Assembly (NCBI GenBank): GCA_963920575.1
Contig: OY986965.1
Span: 8,945,134-9,009,133, forward strand
Reading direction: 5' to 3'
DNA from: Narthecium ossifragum
Lineage: Eukaryota > Streptophyta > Magnoliopsida > Dioscoreales > Nartheciaceae
DNA length: 64,000 bases
Shown here in pieces: positions 57,288 to 64,000 of this stretch. A model generated the notes under the pieces. That model worked only from the letters and a program-made list of their open reading frames with translations. It was not told the DNA's origin and made no database searches. Position numbers and translations under genes: made by a program. How positions within the stretch are numbered: the first letter of the stretch is position 1; every line of letters starts with the position of its first letter.

Positions 57288-59691
57288 TGTGAGGGCCCGT
57301 CCCTCAGACCTGACTCGACCACATAAGTCGAGAGCCGGTTTCCTGTTGGTTTGGTTCCGCGTCGGGCACGATCGGGCAATCGTATGGCGGTTTTGGACAC
57401 CGGGGGCATTTTGGTAAATATGCCCTCTGGTGGTCGGTTTCACACCCGCGTTCCACACACTGACTTTGATTGATGTATGTGTTTGATTAGAATCCCTAGG
57501 GTGCGTCCGATCGGAGGATCGGAGCTCGATCGGGAAAGATCGATTTGGACGGCTGAGATAGATTTGGAATGTCTATATAAGCCAAGTCCCTTTCTCTCTT
57601 TCCTTCTCTCCTTCACCTGTCGTTCTCTCCCCTTCTCTCTCTCCTTCGGCTGAGCTAGGGTTGGAGACTTCGGCTTTCGGAGCTTGGATCTTGGCGGCTC
57701 GGCTGGTGACACGCGTGGAGGAGCTACCCTACTTGCTCAAGTAAGTGTTTCCACCTCGATCCTTGGATCGGGTTCTCCTAGGATAGGTTTTATATGCTTT
57801 CGCTATAGGAATACATGTTAGAATGGTTTGTAACTCTTTGTATGTGTACTATAACTCATTTCATGTATTCCTACGTTGAGATTTCAGTATTTGAAAGGTT
57901 AGTTTCCGTATTATCGCCGTTTTGTCGGTTTTTGTCCATTTGGACCTAGATAAGAGATTTAACCGTCGAAAACTGGATTTCTTCACTCCATTAGTTTCTC
58001 CTTTGCTAAATATACTTGCTTGAAAGATTTCATCTTATTCCAACGTGATTTGATACTTGAAATCCAAAGAAATGATTTCCGGCACTGTTCTGATGAACTG
58101 TGCCAAGGCTCGACGGTCGATCGGTGCATCGACCGTCAAGTGTTGTTATACCCTTTCTGGGTCTGACGGTCGACCGTCATATCGACCGTCGGGCTCTGTC
58201 GGGATTTTGGACTCCCACGGTCGATGGATCGATCGACCGTGGGATCTTCTCATTTTCGCCTTTTACCTGACGGTCGACCGTCGGATCGACCGTCAGGCGC
58301 TGTTTGGTTTTGGGCTTCTCAGGGTCGATGGGTGGATCGACCGTCGCCCTTGGTTTTCTTCGCATGGGTCTCACGGTCGATCTCCGAATTGACCGTGGCA
58401 TCGTCCGTGGCCTCACGGTCGATCCCCGGATCGACCGTGACATCGTCCGTGACCCTTTTGACTCGGTTTTCAGGTATTTCTTGGATGGTTTTGATGGGGG
58501 ATTAGTATCTAAACATGTTGGGAAATATGTAGGGGGATTTGATGAGGTTTTCAAAGGATTTTAATTTGGTTTGAGATTGATTCAAATGTTCTTTCCTTTT
58601 TAGAAAACCTATGGTTCTACTTGCAATTAATACTTGATTGATTGTAGTTAAATGCCTAGTTGATTGCCTAGCCATTAACTAGCTATGAGTGCTAGTTAAT
58701 GAGGAATTGTGGAACCTTAGCCTCTTGCCGGCGAGTGCCGAGGGCTATTGTATATCTGTTGAACTTGTAACTGATGATGTGGCATATAGAGACATCTAGG
58801 ATAGATATTTGCCAAGGATCATGCATTGTATGCATTAGAGGCATCTGAGGTTAGGCGGGCGATGGTTTGGGTCACCGATCCGAGGCTCTCGGGTAGCTCG
58901 GATCTAGCCTTAGGGCCGTGGATGGGTAGTCAGGAGTAGGGTGTGATCTTGTATCATTTGAATTTCTTGTGATTGAGGATTGCGATAGCTGACTTGAATC
59001 AGTATTTGAGGTTTAGAGGTCGTGTTGTCTTCCAAGGCCAAGTGCTAAGGATGCAATCGATGTGTTCCCGACGTGGTCCCCAGGCAGTGGTATCCCTGCT
59101 GGGTAAGGGTGATCCTGCATGGTACTGTTCCCCTGTCAGTGCTTAGGGTGATCTTGGTAGAGTGACCAAGAGAGAGGTTCATGGCAGGAGCCCTTGGGAC
59201 ATCGGTGGGTTATGAGACCCGTGGCATCCGTTAGACTTAGGCTGGGAGACAACACTGTTGTTGTTTTCCTCCTTTCAGTGTGCCGTAGAGTAGAACCCTA
59301 CTGAGCTTATCGCTCACTCTTACCCGGGCTGCGTTTCCAGGTGCATGAGGCAGTTCTTCTTCGGTGGAGCCGGCAGGATCGGCCTTCGGCGGCGCGAGTA
59401 CATCCAGGGGTGCTTGAGGTTGCTGGAGGATTACCTATTGTACATTTTTGATATACATGTATATGATGTAACTTCTGAGGATTTTGGAGTATTGTATTAT
59501 ATCTATCTCTTGGGAGCTTTTGTATTAAATCTTATATGTACAACTTGATGATATATATTAAAATTGAATCTGTTTCGCCTCTGGAATACAACTATTAAAT
59601 CTGATCTGTACAACTTGGCCGATTGGAGATGAATAGTGATAGGAACCCTCACGCCCCGGCCTGGATGGGTTTTCTGGGTCGGGGTGTGACA
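57288..59691 (+). mobile_element. 5' LTR of a Ty3/gypsy retrotransposon
   Basis: A 2404-bp LTR starts TGTGAGGGCCCGTCC and ends GGTCGGGGTGTGACA, directly followed by a primer-binding site, so this is a 5' LTR and not a solo copy. TATATAA (57574-57580) marks the promoter. The transcribed part carries an array of GGTCGATCG and GTCGACCGTC palindromes (58105-58445). The 5-bp flank is TTCCA (57283-57287), and its partner lies beyond the window. It is the GTCGACC subtype, like 314-2678. Confidence 0.92.
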
Positions 59692-59694
59692 ACT

Positions 59695-59706
59695 TGGTAT
59701 CAGAGC
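59695..59706 (+). other. Primer-binding site for initiator methionine tRNA
   Basis: TGGTATCAGAGC, three bases after the LTR end, is complementary to the 3' end of plant initiator tRNA-Met. It is the standard primer site of plant Ty3/gypsy and Ty1/copia elements. Confidence 0.95.
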
Positions 59707-59878
59707 AGGCTGTAGGTCCCAGCGATAGGATTAGGCTTGCGGCTAAGGTTTTGAGCGCGGTTTGGTAGCATCCCTGTGTGCTTGACTGTTCTCATATGTG
59801 TTATGCCTTCATTTATTGATTGCTGCTGTGTTTTGTTTTCTTACGGGTGGACACTTGTCGTCTCTGGTAATCGTGCAA

Positions 59879-60950
59879 ATGGCAGGGAGCCGGGCTAGCT
59901 GTCCAGTGTTGGGTCAGGGTACCGCGCGCGACCAGCGCGCTGCCCGACGGGCCTTAGGGGCCAACGCAGCCGAGCCCCGTGCACCTGTACGAGAGCCAGG
60001 GCCGAGGATTGAGGTCGTGCTGGAGGAAGATGCTTCGTTCATCGCCGAGGAGGTCTCTCCTCCACTCGACCAGCGTCTATTGCGACAGCGGTGGTCGACT
60101 TCCAGAGGCTGAACCCTCCTAGGTTCAGCGGTACTGGAGGCGACCCAGCGGTGGCGGACGACTGGCTGGAGGGAGTTAGTCGCGTCCTTGACACTTTGTT
60201 CGTCCAGGATGACCGAGTTAGGGTCAGACTTGCCGCGTTCCAGCTTGACGGGGACGCTGGACTGGTGGCGCTCTTTCCAGGCCGCCAGGGACGGGAGTGA
60301 CCCATCGTGGGCCGTGTTCCGTTCTTCGTTTCTCGGCGCGTACTTTCCCCGCAGTGCGCGCTCGGCCCTTGTCCGTGAGTACCAGACCCTTTCTCAGGGT
60401 ACTCAGTTGGTTGTTCAGTACGCTGCTAGGTTCACCAGACTTGCCAGATTTGCCGAGGCGGTGTCGGCGGATCCTCTTGCCATAGCTGAGCAGTTTCAGT
60501 GGGGGCTTAGGCCCGAGCTCAGGCATCTGATCGCGGCTCAGCGCTCTAGCACGTACGCAGAGGTGCTGGACTGTGCCTTGGCAGTTGAGGCTCAGTTGCA
60601 GGAGCCGGGGCCCAGGGCAGTCCAGCCTGCGTCGACTGCGAGGCAGGGAGGCCAGCCACAGAGGGCAGCTCAGGGCAGGAGGGGTTCGTGGAGGAAGCCG
60701 AGGGGCTCACGACACCAGCAGCCGTACCAGTGTTACCCACCCCAGTACCAGCAGCAGCCCAGGCAGGGAGGCCAGCCACTTCTTCCGGCTGGGCCTCAGG
60801 GGCAGACGTCCGGAGGAGGCCAGAGTCAGCAGCTAGCGCTTGGTCCTCCTGTGTGCTTTGAGTGCCGGCAGACTGGGCTCTTTCGCAGAGACTGTACGAC
60901 GTTGAGGGCACAGTTCGCTCGTGGCGGAGCAGGCGGAGGTTGGCGGACAC
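59879..60950 (+). pseudogene. Gypsy gag, frameshifted and split by an insertion
   Basis: The ATG at 59879 opens a Pro/Ala/Arg-rich leader. The gag core follows in a second frame from about 60091 (FQRLNPPRFSGTGGDPAVAD, DWLEGV) and in a third from about 60265 (WWRSFQAARDGSDPSWAVF, ELRHLIAAQRSSTYAEVLD). So there are two frameshifts, near 60085 and 60265. A Gln-rich linker leads to a zinc knuckle, CFECRQTGLFRRDC, in which the usual His is Leu. Coding stops at 60950 where another retroelement is inserted. Pol would lie beyond the window. Confidence 0.88.
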
Positions 60951-62623
60951 TGATGAATAAATTTTATATCTCGCAAGTATACGAATCGGTGCAATCAGTA
61001 TAGTAGCAAGACGAGTATCGTACCCACAGAGATTTGTAAAGATTATTAGAGTGAAACGCTAAAGAACATAAAAGAAAGAAAATAAGGAAGGGAAAATAAG
61101 AAATATGAAGTCTCGAAGATAGATGAACTAATAACGAAATAAGAAAACGATGGAAATATGATGGATGAATACTAAGGTTCCGATTTCACCATAACATCCT
61201 CATTCTATGCATTGAATCAATAAAGATTTCAGTTTAATTCCAAGGGCTCGTTCTTCCGGTATGATGATCCGTTCGCCCGTGGTCTTCACCAAGTACCCTC
61301 AATTAACCCTAGCTAATGAACCCATAACTAAGTGTTAACCAAGAATCCATTAAGCTCTGAAGAACAAATTATGAACCAAGAATACTCTTAGCTTGAACCC
61401 GGCCTCGACAAAAACACATTCATTCATAGATCCTGCAAGATTAGGGAATGAACCCTCGCCCAATCTCACATAAAACAATCTATAATACTTTTATTGGCCA
61501 GATAAAGGTATTTAAGATCTCAGTTATAATAATGAATGAAACAAGGAAAATAAACTGATAAAATAATCATGATCCAATAACATAGAATGATTCAGTTAGG
61601 ACTACATCGGTACCTTAGAAAAGAAACTAGCCACTCATGTTCACCATGAGAGCAACAAAACTAATGAAGAAATAAAGAAGAAATAAGAAAAGAAAACCAA
61701 GCCTGGAACCCTTCTCCTCGCCTCCAAACGCTGCCAAAAAGTCCCCCTCAAACCCTAAAAAGAGTCATATTTATAGGCCCAAGTCTATCCATCCACGGAT
61801 TTGATCTAAACCGTTGATTTTCTTCACTGGGAAAGTAGGATCGATTCCTCCCAGGGTGTTGGATCGATCCCTCTCATTAAAAACTTCAATTTTTGCTTCG
61901 CCCGAGTCCGATCGATCGGACTAAGGGTGTCGAATCGATCGGTTTCGTAAAAATCCTCCGTCTCTGGCTATTCCTGAGTCCGATCGATGGATGGATCGAT
62001 CGAACTGTGTTCCTCTAGAAAGCATACGTTCTGTCAACCTTTAATTCCCAAGTCCGATCGATCGGACTATGGGTGTTGGATCGATCGGTTGCGCAAAAAT
62101 CCGCTGTTTTTGGCTATTCCCGAGTCCGATCGATCGGACTTTAGGTGTCCGATCGATCGGACCCCTTAGGAGGGATGGAGGGATCGATCGGATACCTTAT
62201 GGCTGAAAAATATATGTTCTGTCACGTTTCTGCGTAGTCCGATCGATCGGCGGATCAATCGGACTTCCACTTATTTTCTGTTCTGCCATTCAAACTGCGC
62301 CATCGGTGCTAAAAGTGCCGTAACTTTCTCTAGGAAACTCGGAATCATGAACCGTAAAATTCTCCAGAATCTAGACTTCAAGAACTTTCCAACCATATAT
62401 GGCACATCATCTGGTTCTTCATGAGCAGGTACATATTAATTTTTGAAGTTGATCCATATACTCTTTTCAGCTTCTTTTAGCCCCAATTTCCTGCATTTTC
62501 CAAACAACCATGTGAAGCCACATATAGATGTAAAAATAGTAATAAAGATGTTGATTAAGGATAATAATCTAGCAATTGATATGGTTATAAGGCTATTTAG
62601 AGTGCACTTTCATGCACTCATCA
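60951..62623 (-). mobile_element. 3' LTR of a second, reverse-oriented LTR retroelement
   Basis: The termini form TGATGA at 60951 and TCATCA at 62623, giving a 1673-bp LTR. A polypurine tract adjoins it at 62624-62635, which fixes it as the 3' LTR of a minus-strand element. Minus-strand TATAAATA (61768-61775) marks the promoter. Positions 61840-62265 hold many CCGATCGATCGG and GGATCGATCC palindromes. The flank GACAC (60946-60950) is the expected target repeat. It is inserted in the gag of the gypsy element. Confidence 0.85.
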
Positions 62624-62635
62624 CACCCCCCAACC
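62624..62635 (-). other. Polypurine tract of the reverse-oriented element
   Basis: Minus-strand GGTTGGGGGGTG directly precedes the LTR terminus TGATGA, the position expected for plus-strand priming. Confidence 0.85.
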
Positions 62636-62739
62636 ATCTTCATGACCAATCATCCAACCCTCGCACTCTAAGTACAACATGCTTTTTTTTCTTCTCTTTT
62701 TTTTTCCTTTTTCTTTTTTTCTTTTTCAACTATCAGACA

Positions 62740-62905
62740 TTTTGCCTTTTTACACGAGTACTCTCCGCTTCATGAGGCGCAGAGACCCGGTTACTTAACA
62801 AAACACTGAGTAGTTTTTTTTTTTAGCTATTAGTGATTCTACCTTTTTACGCGAGCTCCCTGCTTCCTGAGGCAAGAACACCCGGTTACTCAGCAGATCA
62901 CCTAA
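62740..62905. repeat. Diverged tandem duplication in the retroelement leader/3' region
   Basis: Two blocks, about 62740-62810 and 62840-62905, share TTTTTACRCGAG, a GAGGC motif and CCCGGTTACT. They are separated by a poly-T run and do not code. Confidence 0.7.
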
Positions 62906-63552
62906 TAGGTGTTTAGGCACAGCTTAATCAAGCTCCAGAACTTTTTCTTTTCTTCTTTTTTTTCTCTGCATGCAATACTCAACACTAGCTAATGCTGAAA
63001 TCATGGTCTAGATTAACAATAGCATGCTCATTCCTCTGGTGGGTATAATTATCACTGCACATAAAGTGTCCGTGTGTGAGTCACATGATATTCTACCTTC
63101 AGGTTATCACGCATGCAATCCATGTATAGGCCTATCCATATGGAAGCAACATGTATAATACGTATAAAAATTTCAACTCATGTACAATTTAACACTATTA
63201 TACCCACAAGGTAGCATGCAATACTCAATGAATGTCTACACCCCCCAACCTGAAATCAACATTGTCCTCAATGTGTGCATTTATCCAATAAAAATATGTA
63301 GGAGGTGGCAATCCAAAAATTTCTAGAGAAAGAGGAGATATAGATAATTTAAATAAGAAAGAGGCCACCTGATAGAGTAGCGAACATCTCCTCAAAGATC
63401 CTCGGGGTGGCTGAAATCCTAAAAGAAAAACAAAAGAGAAAACATAAAACTAAAAATTGAAACTTAAAAAAAAACAAGTTACCTTGGTGGGTTGCCTCCC
63501 ACCCAGCGCTTTATTTAACGTCTAGGCAAGACGTACTGCAAAGCCTTAAGAT

Positions 63553-63999
63553 TCAGCCAGGTTCGTATGGCTGTAATGCTTCAAGCGGTGCGAAGACCTC
63601 CTTTGCTCTCTTATAGCTGTGCAAGTCATCCTGCACCATCTTCAAATCCGCTTTCAATGTAGTCTTCACTTGCTCATGCTTGAAATTAGAGAACACCAAT
63701 GAATCTGCAACATCTTTTGAGAAGCAATCAAAAGAGTTTGAAAGACATGACATAGACTCAAACAATTTAAATTCAACCGTTTCACCTAAAACTGTCATGT
63801 TGAGCTTACCATCCTTCACATTAATCATAGTATCAGCTGTAGCCATAAATGGGTGTCCCAACAAAATAGGCAATTTTCTATCATTCAATGATTCATCATC
63901 CATATCCAATATCACAAAATCAGCAGGGATAATTAACTTATCAACTTGTACTAAGATGTCCTCTACAATGCCTAATGGATATTTAATTGAACGATCTGC
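63553..63999 (-). CDS. Retroelement protease domain (C-terminal part of gag-pro), partial
   Basis: The frame is open from the window edge to a stop at 63553. It reads KYPLGIVEDILVQVDK, IIPADFVILDM, LPILLGHPFMATADTMINV and then about 70 less conserved residues. This is the retropepsin region of Athila/Tat-type Ty3/gypsy polyproteins, downstream of the catalytic motif. Reverse transcriptase should follow but does not. After the stop comes about 930 bp of non-coding DNA with the block AAAGCGCTGGGTGGGAGGCA (minus-strand complement at about 63490-63520), then the polypurine tract. The copy therefore lacks RT, RNase H and integrase. Confidence 0.8.
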   Translation of the reverse strand, partial: ADRSIKYPLGIVEDILVQVDKLIIPADFVILDMDDESLNDRKLPILLGHPFMATADTMINVKDGKLNMTVLGETVEFKLFESMSCLSNSFDCFSKDVADSLVFSNFKHEQVKTTLKADLKMVQDDLHSYKRAKEVFAPLEALQPYEPG

Positions 64000-64000
64000 A

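Overview
This window is nuclear DNA from a flowering plant, most likely a monocot. The evidence is spliced genes with GT-AG introns and clear orthologues of plant proteins, a GC-rich intronless PPR gene next to AT-rich introns, and heavy loads of LTR retrotransposons, MULEs and PIF/Tourist-type elements. Six host loci look functional: RPN10 (8067-14752, +), an FBL11-like leucine-rich protein (16318-23348, -), an EMB1025-type PPR gene (23682-25616, -), CRIPT (26406-31721, -), a PLS/E-class PPR gene (34226-35812, +) and a PRX42-type class III peroxidase (50892-52229, -). A GRAS gene fragment of SCL4/SCL7 type (6290-6590) is dead, cut by a retrotransposon. Exon models were built by hand from conserved protein sequence and splice signals. 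They join in frame in every case.

Layout. 1-6289: an old LTR interrupted by two younger solo LTRs, each with a 5-bp target duplication. 6290-8066: GRAS remnant, small repeats and a duplicated copy of the RPN10 leader and first exon. 8067-35812: a gene island. RPN10 and the FBL11-like gene converge, and FBL11-like and EMB1025 lie head to tail 333 bp apart. CRIPT introns hold a solo LTR and a Tourist MITE. A 1.6-kb element with long terminal inverted repeats separates CRIPT from the second PPR gene. 36041-50583: a PIF/Harbinger-type element with a probable captured gene fragment and very G-rich DNA, a solo LTR (39896-42296), and a complete MULE (43814-50583) with 9-bp target duplications that itself holds a solo LTR. 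50892-54773: the peroxidase with a PIF-type element in its upstream region. 55030-64000: A-rich DNA and a minisatellite, an old LTR, a Ty3/gypsy element entered at its 5' LTR (57288-59691) with primer-binding site and broken gag, and a second, reverse-oriented LTR element (60951 to the window end) inserted into that gag.

The host genes are mostly housekeeping: proteasome ubiquitin receptor, organelle RNA factors, a zinc-ribbon protein also known from the human minor spliceosome, and a secreted peroxidase. They do not form a pathway. The most interesting structures are the duplicated RPN10 first exon, the short FBL11-like protein, the GC-AG intron in CRIPT, the MULE with a dead transposase but an open GRF-finger ORF, and arrays of GATCGATC palindromes in LTRs of two apparently unrelated families. 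I saw no tRNA, rRNA or CRISPR, and no convincing undescribed defence-like or metabolic system.
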